Shown: piece by piece, positions 7,430-14,152 of the stretch
Numbering within the stretch: position 1 is the stretch's first letter
How the letters are laid out: every line of letters begins with the position of its first letter
NCBI RefSeq assembly: GCF_003201655.1
Contig: NZ_QJJU01000028.1
Location: forward strand, 1 to 64,000
Length of the DNA stretch: 64,000 bases
DNA from: Mycolicibacterium moriokaense
GTDB lineage: Bacteria > Actinomycetota > Actinomycetes > Mycobacteriales > Mycobacteriaceae
Reading direction: 5' to 3'
Notes under the pieces: generated by a model
What the model was told of the DNA's origin: nothing
Database searches by the model: none
The model's input: only the letters and a program-made list of their open reading frames with translations
Translations under genes and position numbers: made by a program

Positions 7430-8069
7430 GTGATCGGATCGCCGCGTCACCCGATGATGGTGTCGCACAGTGATTCCCTGACCCCGTGGCGCCGTCCCTG
7501 CGTGACGGCATCGCTGGGACGGGCGGTCACACGATCACCGAATCATGCGGTACCCGTGTGGCCGCGTCACCCGATGACTGCATCATCCCATCACTATGTG
7601 ACGGACTCACGCAATCACCTCGTCACACCATCATCGCGTGGTCACGCCGCACCGTCGCCCGGTGATCGCGTCATCTCGTGATGGCATTACGCAATCACGC
7701 AAACACGCCGTGTTGGGATCACCGTGTGTCGGGTTCACCGCGCCACACGGTGTCACGATCACTGCATGAGCCAGTCACTGTGCGATCCGATCGCACCGCG
7801 ACGCGGTTATCCCATCACGTCGTCGCTTCATCACGCTGTCACGGCATCACCCAGTTATTCGGTGATTCCATCACGGCGAGACATCATCGCAGCGTCACCA
7901 GATCATCCGGTGTCGGGGTGATGAGGTCACTGTGCGACCGGGTCGCTGCATCACGCCGTCACTAGATCATCCGATGCCGAGGTGATGAGGTCAGCATGTG
8001 ACCGCATCACGACGGCACACCGTGATTGCGACACGCCATCGCCGCATCACCCGAACACCGGGTCATTCC
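7430..8069. repeat. 80-unit, strictly 8-bp-periodic array (consensus RTCACnnn), candidate RHH centromere
   Basis: From 7430 to 8069 the sequence can be cut into 80 consecutive 8-base units with no insertion or deletion. Most begin with GTCAC, ATCAC, ATCAT, GTGAT or a one-base variant, followed by three variable bases. The register was checked at 7446, 7566, 7742, 7862, 7958 and 8046, which all differ by multiples of 8. Within it, a 35-base segment at 7894 recurs at 7958, 64 bases (8 units) away. Nothing in it looks coding, although stops are rare because of the periodicity. It lies directly upstream of parA2 and its RHH partner. Tandem ATCAC-core sites are what RHH centromere-binding proteins such as omega use (7-bp WATCACW heptads), so I infer a parS/parC-type centromere. 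Confidence 0.8.
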
Positions 8070-8108
8070 TGCTCTAATCAATACAGCCGAGTTAAAGGAG
8101 TGGCTGCT

Positions 8109-8903
8109 GTGAAAGCAGAGGTTATCGCGATCGCGAACCATAAGGGGGGAGTGGGTAAGTCCTTCACCGCGGTCAACCTAGCGGCCGGCTTGGCGCGCGG
8201 GGGATGGCGCACCCTGCTGGTCGACTGCGACCCCCAGGGAAATTCGACATCGATGTTCGATCCGAACGACGACGTCGAGTTTGACATATATGACCTCGTC
8301 AAGGATGAGGTCCCGCTCCACAAGGTGATCCGTCAGACCAGAATCGACAATCTGGACCTCGTGCCCTCCACCCTGGCCGTCGCCAAGCTCGACCAAGAGC
8401 TGGTCACGATGCACCGCCGCGAGGACCAGATCACCATCGCCCTCGAACCGGCCTACGGCGACTACGACGCGATGGTGCTCGATCTGTCGCCGAACCTTGG
8501 ACAACTCGTCATCACCGCACTGAATGCCGCGGAATGGCTGATCGTGCCCACTGATGCCAGCAAGTGGGGCAGGCGTGGTGTCAACATGTTCCTCGAATGG
8601 TCCAGCATGCTGCGCAAGCACCAGGTGCTGTCGGCGCATCTGCTCGGAGTGCTGCTCACCAAATACGAGTCACAGACATTGATTAGCAGAGAAACCCTGG
8701 CCGGCCTGCGTGAGGACGGGCTGCCTCTGTTCGACACCATGATTCCCAAGCGCACCGCGGCTGAGCGAATGGTCAGTGATCTGGTCGTCCTGGGCGATGA
8801 CGAGGCGGATCCCGATCTCGCGCAGGCCTACGCAAAATTCACGATGGAAGTGATGACCCTGGTGGACCAGGGCCGGCGGAATCGAGGAAAGCACCATGCC
8901 TAA
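8109..8903 (+). CDS. parA2: ParA-family partition ATPase (system 2)
   Basis: The 264-aa product has a deviant Walker A, NHKGGVGKSFTAVNLAAGLA (near residue 10), then TLLVDCDPQGNSTSMF, MVLDLSPNLGQL (Walker B region) and LIVPTDASKWGRRGV. It is a Soj/ParA-type ATPase, somewhat larger than ParA1 and not closely similar to it. I chose GTG 8109 because an AAAGGAG site lies 8 bases upstream; the open frame upstream is part of the octad array. Its 3' end overlaps the next gene by 8 bases. The array directly upstream would be its centromere and possibly its operator. Confidence 0.85.
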   Translation: MKAEVIAIANHKGGVGKSFTAVNLAAGLARGGWRTLLVDCDPQGNSTSMFDPNDDVEFDIYDLVKDEVPLHKVIRQTRIDNLDLVPSTLAVAKLDQELVTMHRREDQITIALEPAYGDYDAMVLDLSPNLGQLVITALNAAEWLIVPTDASKWGRRGVNMFLEWSSMLRKHQVLSAHLLGVLLTKYESQTLISRETLAGLREDGLPLFDTMIPKRTAAERMVSDLVVLGDDEADPDLAQAYAKFTMEVMTLVDQGRRNRGKHHA

Positions 8904-9291
8904 AAAGGACGCCGCCTCGGCGGTACTCGGGATGCTCTCAACAACGGGCGCCCAGACGCGCCCGTCGGAGCTCGAACCACCGCCAGCGCCGCCGTCCGCG
9001 GCGCTTCCGCCTGAGCCCGATGTCAACTCCGCTGAGGCGATGCCAACCGCGGAGCCGGCTATGTCTGCCTCGGTCAGCACGTTGCCGACGAGTAGCAAGC
9101 GGCCGGGTCCGGCCGACGAGGCTGCCCCACGCACGTTGCGCCTTCGATCCGATACGGCCACCAGGTTGCGCGCCGCCTGGCTGGAGGCCAAGCGTGACGA
9201 CGTCTTACTGACTGCCCAGGACTTCGCGTCTGAGTTGGTCGAGGACGCCCTGGCGCGTCATCGCCGTCGGCGTGCCGCGAGCTCGTCTTAA
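8896..9291 (+). CDS. RHH-type centromere-binding partner of ParA2, 131 aa
   Basis: The N-terminal ~85 residues are Pro/Ala/Ser-rich and look disordered, as in the flexible ParA-stimulating tails of ParG/omega-type proteins. The C-terminal ~48 residues read RTLRLRSDTATRLRAAWLEA, then KRDDVLLTAQDFASELVEDA and a basic end. That is a strand (TLRLR) followed by two helices, the ribbon-helix-helix fold. The start overlaps parA2, so the two proteins should be made together. Placement beside a ParA and an ATCAC array makes a centromere-binding role likely (type Ib partition). It could alternatively be only a repressor of the operon. Confidence 0.7.
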   Translation: MPKKDAASAVLGMLSTTGAQTRPSELEPPPAPPSAALPPEPDVNSAEAMPTAEPAMSASVSTLPTSSKRPGPADEAAPRTLRLRSDTATRLRAAWLEAKRDDVLLTAQDFASELVEDALARHRRRRAASSS

Positions 9292-9313
9292 CGAGTCCGG
9301 GTTGGTGTTTCCC

Positions 9314-9331
9314 GATTAACCGCGGTTAATC
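9314..9331. promoter_or_regulatory. 18-bp perfect palindrome copy 2 (candidate parS)
   Basis: GATTAACCGCGGTTAATC, identical to the copy at 7394. It is 22 bases after the RHH gene stop and 43 bases (about four helical turns) before copy 3. Confidence 0.6.
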
Positions 9332-9356
9332 GCATCAGAAGATGCGACAGTGCGTC

Positions 9357-9374
9357 GATTAACCGCGGTTAATC
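9357..9374. promoter_or_regulatory. 18-bp perfect palindrome copy 3 (candidate parS)
   Basis: GATTAACCGCGGTTAATC again. This copy overlaps the 3' end of the leftward recombinase-like gene, whose TAA stop (9369-9371 on the reverse strand) is inside the palindrome. Confidence 0.6.
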
Positions 9375-10391
9375 GGTGGGCTCGTTGTAGGCCTCGCCGA
9401 CGATGCCGGCAAGCTGCTCCAGCAGTTCCTCAGCGCGGCTGGCAACCCCGTCGAGCTCGTCACCGACGGTAGTGAGCCAGGCCTGAGCGCGTCGGCGCGC
9501 CGTCACGCCACGCCGGTAGTAGCGGGGGTCCAGTGTGACCGTCTCGTCGCCGTCTTCGCAGGCTGCGCGCACTTTCGCGTCGATGATGGGGCGAGGTAGT
9601 GGTGTGCGGTGTCGGTGCGTCGGCGCCTGACCGGACACCTGGGTCCGGGTGATGGCCGCGATCGACTGCTCGGTCATGGGCGTGGGCCGCAGTGGGGTGT
9701 AGCCCCACCGATCGATGCTCACGATCAGTGGCTGTTCGGCTGTCACGACGCTCAGGAAGGGCGCCGGTCGATCTGCAGCGGTTTCCGGGGGGTGCTCGAA
9801 ATAGTGGGCGAGCACGCGGATGGTCGGGTAGCCATCGAGAATCTCCTGCACCCGGGACCATCGATCGTGTACAGCGGCGGGACCACGCTCGCGGGGGTCG
9901 CCGTCGGTGCCGAGCCGCCATTTCCGGTCACTGTCGATGACCAGTTCGTGACCGTGTCGTCGCAGGTCCCCGCGTCGCAGCCGGGCAATCTCGGCGTACG
10001 TGAGGCCCGCGGCCACCAGGGTCAGGATCAGGGCATCCCGGCGTCCGAAGAGTCCGTGTGGCCAGCCGCTGATCGGGAGCTGGCGGATGGCTTCGTCGAG
10101 AACGTCGGCGACAGTTTGTAGTCGTTCGTGACGGCGGGTCGTCAGTGCCGCGTGGACGGCCTGGGAGCGGCCGGGTTCAGAGAAGCCACTCTGACGGTGG
10201 GCCGAGTTGATCGCTGTCACGCGCCGGCGATGGGTGCTCACCCGCGCTGGATGGTCGGCGAGGAATTCCGCGAGTGTCTCGGGCTGCGCGGGTAGAGCGA
10301 TGTGGCCGGTCGCGGTGCACCAGTCCACGAATAGGTTCCATGTGTGCGATGCGGTCGGGTCGAGATCGACTCCGCCGGCCGATGAAGTCAT
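9369..10391 (-). CDS. tyrosine recombinase-like protein, catalytically degenerate
   Basis: The 340-aa product has an N-terminal core-binding-like region (WNLFVDWCTATGHIALPAQP) and a middle GRRDALILTLVAAGLTYAEI-ARLRRGDL segment that matches the first-Arg box of tyrosine recombinases. The C-terminal HxxR and catalytic Tyr boxes are not recognisable; an RHRTPLPRP stretch and DPRYYRRGV are the only candidates. It overlaps the upstream recombinase gene in an ATGA arrangement, so the two proteins are probably made together. It may be a non-catalytic partner in a heteromeric recombinase or an accessory plasmid resolution factor. Its stop lies inside the third 18-bp palindrome. Confidence 0.6.
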   Translation of the reverse strand: MTSSAGGVDLDPTASHTWNLFVDWCTATGHIALPAQPETLAEFLADHPARVSTHRRRVTAINSAHRQSGFSEPGRSQAVHAALTTRRHERLQTVADVLDEAIRQLPISGWPHGLFGRRDALILTLVAAGLTYAEIARLRRGDLRRHGHELVIDSDRKWRLGTDGDPRERGPAAVHDRWSRVQEILDGYPTIRVLAHYFEHPPETAADRPAPFLSVVTAEQPLIVSIDRWGYTPLRPTPMTEQSIAAITRTQVSGQAPTHRHRTPLPRPIIDAKVRAACEDGDETVTLDPRYYRRGVTARRRAQAWLTTVGDELDGVASRAEELLEQLAGIVGEAYNEPTD

Positions 10392-11542
10392 AGACCTAAG
10401 CCGGTGACCGCATTGCCGTCGCCAGGCTCGGCGGGGGCGTATCTCTGCAGGGCAGCTTGGCTCACATGGCCGGTTTGGCGCAGGATCGATGCGATGTCGG
10501 CCTTGTTGCGCAGGGCTTGGGCGATGAACCCGGCGCGCAGGGATTGCGCTCCCAGGCCGGCAACGAAGTCATCATCGTAGCCCGCCATTCGAGCCCGGCG
10601 CCGGACAGCGAGGTGGATGGATGCGCCGGATAACGGTGTGGGAGAAAGGTTTCCGTTCTTGCGGATGGATCGGAAGAAGGGTGATCGGGCCCGTGTGCGG
10701 GGGAGGGGAGCGCCGCAGATGTGCTCCTCGAACGGTCCGGCGGCCTTGATCAGGCGGATGACGGCGGCGCGTCCACCGCTATCGAAGGCAGCGACCACCT
10801 GCATCCAGCGGAGGACGGCGCACGATGGACAGGCGTAGTGCGATTCGGCCGGCGGAAGTTCCACGGCCCCAGTGCCGTTCGGTCGGCGAACGGCCACCTG
10901 CAGGCCATCGTGGGGGTGGCTCGTTAGGTCGCCGCAGAGCATCGCTACCAGATCACGGCGACCCAACGCGCCGGCGTAGCCCATCAACACCAGGGCGCTG
11001 TCCCGTCGTTCCAAGACTTCGGTGGCCCAGCCGATGGTGCCCTTGCGCGCCGCGGCGATCATCGCGGTGATGTCGGCCGTCAGCAGGGGAGCGGCGGGGC
11101 GGGAGGAGCGGGCAGTAGTGGTGGGGCCGCCCTTGGTGATCGCCGAGAGCGCTTGGCGCACCGCACTGTTCGTCGTGGGGGAGGAGTAATCGGACATGCC
11201 GTGGCGGTCGGCGATCGAGGCAGCCCATCGCCGTACAGTGGCGGCCGCGTAGAGAGGTTCGCCGTCGGCGTTGCGCGCCTGCGCGGCGTCCCGCAGGTAA
11301 CCGGCGACCACCGACGGAGCTGCTGGAAGCGGGCGATGGCCGTGGTCGCTGCACCAACCGACGAAGCGGGTCCAGTCGCTGTCGTACGCACGGCGGGTGT
11401 TCGGCGCGTGCGGATGTCGAACCACTGATGCGGCCACGCGCCCCAGGGTACCGCCGTTTGCGCGCCTAGGCAGTGCATGAAAGGCGTGTTGACATGGGGC
11501 TTTTAGGTGCATGATGCGATAACCGTATTTATTGACCGTCAT
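10388..11542 (-). CDS. tyrosine recombinase/integrase family protein
   Basis: The 384-aa product has an N-terminal SAM-like domain (HAPNTRRAYDSDWTRFVGWC) and a catalytic half with Arg I in GALGRRDLVAML. The second Arg is in AQSLRAGFIAQAL, where the usual HxLR His is replaced by Gln/Ser. A TGHV box and a final Tyr occur in ALQRYAPAE. The nucleophile and both Arg are therefore visible and the enzyme could be active. In the operon rep-whiB-this-recombinase-like gene it probably resolves plasmid multimers or mediates integration. The start is uncertain: ATG 11542 has only a weak ribosome site, and ATG 11512 is possible. Confidence 0.75.
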   Translation of the reverse strand: MTVNKYGYRIMHLKAPCQHAFHALPRRANGGTLGRVAASVVRHPHAPNTRRAYDSDWTRFVGWCSDHGHRPLPAAPSVVAGYLRDAAQARNADGEPLYAAATVRRWAASIADRHGMSDYSSPTTNSAVRQALSAITKGGPTTTARSSRPAAPLLTADITAMIAAARKGTIGWATEVLERRDSALVLMGYAGALGRRDLVAMLCGDLTSHPHDGLQVAVRRPNGTGAVELPPAESHYACPSCAVLRWMQVVAAFDSGGRAAVIRLIKAAGPFEEHICGAPLPRTRARSPFFRSIRKNGNLSPTPLSGASIHLAVRRRARMAGYDDDFVAGLGAQSLRAGFIAQALRNKADIASILRQTGHVSQAALQRYAPAEPGDGNAVTGLGL

Positions 11543-11621
11543 CTCGCACCAATAACGAGTGAGGAGCGCCAGCGACCTGTTTGAGCGCTCAACGCCTTGT
11601 TTCGCGGCGATGGTTCTGGCC

Positions 11622-12293
11622 TCACGCGCTTCGCTTCGTCGATGAGATGGGAGCTGCCCCGCCCGCCGAATCCAAACTCATCCAGCGGCTTTGGCGCCAA
11701 TAGAACGGGACGGTGGCTGCGTTCGCAGAGTTGTCGACAAGGTAGCCGAGCTGGTGAGCGAGCCGCGGCTCCATCCGCGTGACCGCAGCCTGACATCTTC
11801 GGCAGACCGCGTAACCGGCTGCCGCGTCGGGCAATTGATGCCAGCACCCGCCGCGTATCCGGCTGGCGATTGCGTCGAGGGTGAGTTGACAGTCCGGCGC
11901 CATGATCTCGCAGTGCCCCGATGACCGGGCGGTGATCACCGCGGCAACGGTGTGCTTGGCGGGCGCGCGGATGACGGGTGGGCGGCGTACAGCGTCGATG
12001 CGCTGCACGTCTGTGGCCGGCGGGGGAGAGGCCGAAGACGTGCCTTCCGCGATTGCGCACAGATAGCGTTCGACGTCAGCGAGGTTGCCGTCGATCCAGA
12101 TGCCGGCCCACATCCCGAATGAGGCCTCCGCCGCCAGCGCCTCACGCGCACACCAGGATCGAGCCGGGCATGACAGGCAGCCCGCCAACGCCTGGGTCCG
12201 GTGGGCGCGGTCGAACCATCGATCGGGATCCCGCTGGCACGGCAGCTCGTTCAACAGCTCTGGCGTCGCGGCGGCGGACACGGCGGCGTTCAC
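11622..12293 (-). CDS. WhiB-like iron-sulfur regulator with long C-terminal extension
   Basis: The N-terminal part has the WhiB layout: PCQRDPDRWF (first Cys), then AGCLSCPARSWCAREAL (the C-x2-C-x5-C set) and GMWAGI, matching the G[VI]WGG turn. These four Cys bind a 4Fe-4S cluster in the family. Unlike a usual WhiB of about 80-130 aa, the protein is 223 aa. The extension has additional Cys/His pairs (GHCEI, GGCWHQ, YAVCRRCQ) that could bind another metal. It starts at GTG 12293, overlapping the rep stop (GTGA), so it is co-translated with rep. It may sense redox state and control plasmid functions. Confidence 0.75.
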   Translation of the reverse strand: MNAAVSAAATPELLNELPCQRDPDRWFDRAHRTQALAGCLSCPARSWCAREALAAEASFGMWAGIWIDGNLADVERYLCAIAEGTSSASPPPATDVQRIDAVRRPPVIRAPAKHTVAAVITARSSGHCEIMAPDCQLTLDAIASRIRGGCWHQLPDAAAGYAVCRRCQAAVTRMEPRLAHQLGYLVDNSANAATVPFYWRQSRWMSLDSAGGAAPISSTKRSA

Positions 12294-13498
12294 TGGGTGC
12301 CCCCGTCTGATGAACGTCGCCGCCGCCGAGTGCGGTCGGCGATCTCCGCCAGCGCCTGGCGCGCGGCCTCGCGTCCGGGTCCAGACAGGGCGGCCCGGCC
12401 GGCTTCACGCGCAGTACGGTTGGCCTCGCGTTCGGCCCGCTGCTGCGCCAGGCGTTCCCGGACCGCGGCCAGCTCGGCGCGCTCTCGCTCCTCGTCCAGC
12501 GCGCTCGGGCGTTCCTGGAGATTGCCGTGTGCGGCGAGGATCGCGCTGAGCAGTCCGATCGGCTTGTGCGGCGCCTCGGGTATCCAGTGGCCGGTGCCGA
12601 TCCAGTCGGTGATCAGCTGGTTGACGTCGCGTGGGGTCCATCCGTGGTGGGCCGCACCGGTGAGCACTCGTGCCCACGGCGTACCGGTCCGATATCGCCT
12701 GGCCCATGGTGGGCTTTGCTCGTCGACGACCCATTTGTTTGCCAAGCCGAGTGCTGGGCTGTTCAAGGCTGGGCGCCGCGCAGCGGCGCTGCTACCGGCG
12801 GTACGCCGGCTGTTGGTGGTGAGAACAGATTTAAGTGAGGGTTTAGGTAGTAAAGGAGACCCTGCGGGATGGGGTGACAGATGTTGAACCCGACTGTCGT
12901 GCAACGCCCACACCGAGGCCCAGCCGCGGCCTTTATCCCCAACCCGCCAACTGGCGAAGCGTTCGGCCCGGGTGCGCTGCCGGCCACGCATCACCTCGGT
13001 GGCCACTCCCATGAGTCTGAGCGCAGTGGACGCGCGCTGGACGGTACGCACCGACAGACCCGTGAGTGTGGCGAGCCGGGCGTTGGTAGGGCGGCAGTTG
13101 CGCCCGGTTCGGTGATCGGCGAACGACGCGCGCGCTTCGGCCACGGCCACAAGCGTTTTGAGGCTTATCGGATTGTTCGGCATGGCCGGACGTACATGGG
13201 TGTCGTAGCGCTCGCGATAGGCCGCGGGCACGGTCTCGCGGGCCCACCGGCGGGAGCGACCGCTCCAGCAAGGAATGGCGCCCCAAGCCGCGTCGACCTC
13301 TAAGACGATGCGGGGCAGGCGATCAAAGCAGTGGCTGCTTGCCCGGCGGATCCACACTGGGGCCGTGTGTGCGGTGCCGCGGCGCGGCGCGTGGGCAGTG
13401 GAGCCCTTGTAGGGGCGGGTGATGACCCCGCCATGAACACGGTGCGCGATAACTAGACCCGCCGATGGGCGTGCGCTACCGTGGAATCCGTCTTTCAT
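12290..13498 (-). CDS. rep: plasmid replication initiator-like protein (Rep), 402 aa
   Basis: The middle of the protein reads CRPTNARLATLTGLSVRTVQ, then RASTALRLMGVATEVMRGRQ, a clear HTH/winged-helix followed by a basic stretch, as in mycobacterial plasmid initiators. The C-terminal part has a second conserved-looking block (WTPRDVNQLITDWIGTGHWI) and a highly charged Arg/Glu coiled tail. I chose ATG 13498 (MKDGFHGSARP) because AAGGGA is 6 bases upstream; an ATG at 13537 lacks a site. It heads the leftward operon. Upstream are two hairpins and a pair of 16-bp palindromic iterons, which supports an initiator or autoregulator. Assignment rests on domain pattern and context, not a known homologue. 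Confidence 0.65.
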   Translation of the reverse strand: MKDGFHGSARPSAGLVIAHRVHGGVITRPYKGSTAHAPRRGTAHTAPVWIRRASSHCFDRLPRIVLEVDAAWGAIPCWSGRSRRWARETVPAAYRERYDTHVRPAMPNNPISLKTLVAVAEARASFADHRTGRNCRPTNARLATLTGLSVRTVQRASTALRLMGVATEVMRGRQRTRAERFASWRVGDKGRGWASVWALHDSRVQHLSPHPAGSPLLPKPSLKSVLTTNSRRTAGSSAAARRPALNSPALGLANKWVVDEQSPPWARRYRTGTPWARVLTGAAHHGWTPRDVNQLITDWIGTGHWIPEAPHKPIGLLSAILAAHGNLQERPSALDEERERAELAAVRERLAQQRAEREANRTAREAGRAALSGPGREAARQALAEIADRTRRRRRSSDGGTQ

Positions 13499-13541
13499 GA
13501 CGATTCCCTTCAGCGATGGGGAGAAGCGCGAAAGCACGAAG

Positions 13542-13587
13542 GTTCGAGTTGCAGCTCGAACCCGACGGCCCTCGGTCCTGTGGACCG
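13542..13587. promoter_or_regulatory. two hairpins in the rep leader
   Basis: GTTCGAG-N6-CTCGAAC (13542-13561) is followed by CGGTCC-TGT-GGACCG (13573-13587, extended by flanking C/G pairs). Both lie 44-90 bases upstream of the rep start on the leader side. They could act as an attenuator, an antisense RNA target or part of the origin. Confidence 0.5.
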
Positions 13588-13706
13588 GGGGTTTCGCCGT
13601 AGTTGGGCTATCGCAGAGACGTATGAAGTTGTGGGGTAGGGGATTTCAGCCGAGGCGGCTGGTGTGAAGGACTCCTATCTGGTGCCTGGTCGCGCTTACC
13701 TGGTCG

Positions 13707-13749
13707 GCGCGGATATCCGCGCCATTCGGGTCGGCGCGGATATCCGCGC
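13707..13749. repeat. two palindromic iterons GCGCGGATATCCGCGC upstream of rep
   Basis: The 16-bp perfect palindrome occurs at 13707-13722 and 13734-13749. Each copy is preceded by the same GGTCG or GGTCG-like bases, and the repeat interval is 27 bp. They are about 210-250 bases upstream of the rep start. Repeated palindromes next to a rep gene are typical Rep-binding or origin sites. The repeat itself is certain; its function is inferred. Confidence 0.55.
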
Positions 13750-14152
13750 TAGATGGCAGCATGCCGCAGTCTGGGGCGCATGTGGCGATGACACGCCGCA
13801 CCATTAGTCACAACTGTCACGGCGGTGGTGGGCGCGAGGTGGGGATGCTCGGGCGGAGATGCCGCGCCCCGACGGTGCCTTCCGGCCGTCTGAGACACCC
13901 ACAGGTCTACGCCGCGTCGTCCTCGGATGCACACGGTCTCGCATGTACCGAGCCTAAGTCGGCCCAAACACGCTCCCCGACACTATTTCCGGCTTTAAGG
14001 CACGATCCACCCCGAGTCGCGGTAGGCCAGGCGACACGATTCGAGCCAGCGTGTCTCATTTTGCGCGCGACACTTCTGAGACCGACTTTTGAGACCCTGC
14101 GACCTGGGCAAACCGGCTCAGCATCAGTCAGGCCGAGTGTCTTCAATATCGT
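13750..14152. other. non-coding interval between origin region and cyclase gene
   Basis: I see no convincing gene here. The sequence is less GC-rich than its neighbours near 13960-14130 and contains GAGACCGACTTTTGAGACCC near 14080. This could belong to the origin or to the end of the convergent transcription unit. Nothing else was found. Confidence 0.35.

Noticed and set aside
7430..7965. Open frames on the + strand inside the octad array (83 and 95 residues)
   Set aside because: They are open because an 8-bp repeat with few stop triplets recurs in all frames; the products are Ser/His/Arg-rich with no domain and no ribosome site. The periodicity explains them.
7430..8069. The array as a CRISPR locus or as helically phased sites
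   Set aside because: The unit is 8 bp with only a 5-bp core and no 25-40 bp spacers, and no cas genes are near. The period is 8, not about 10.5, so simple helical phasing does not apply.
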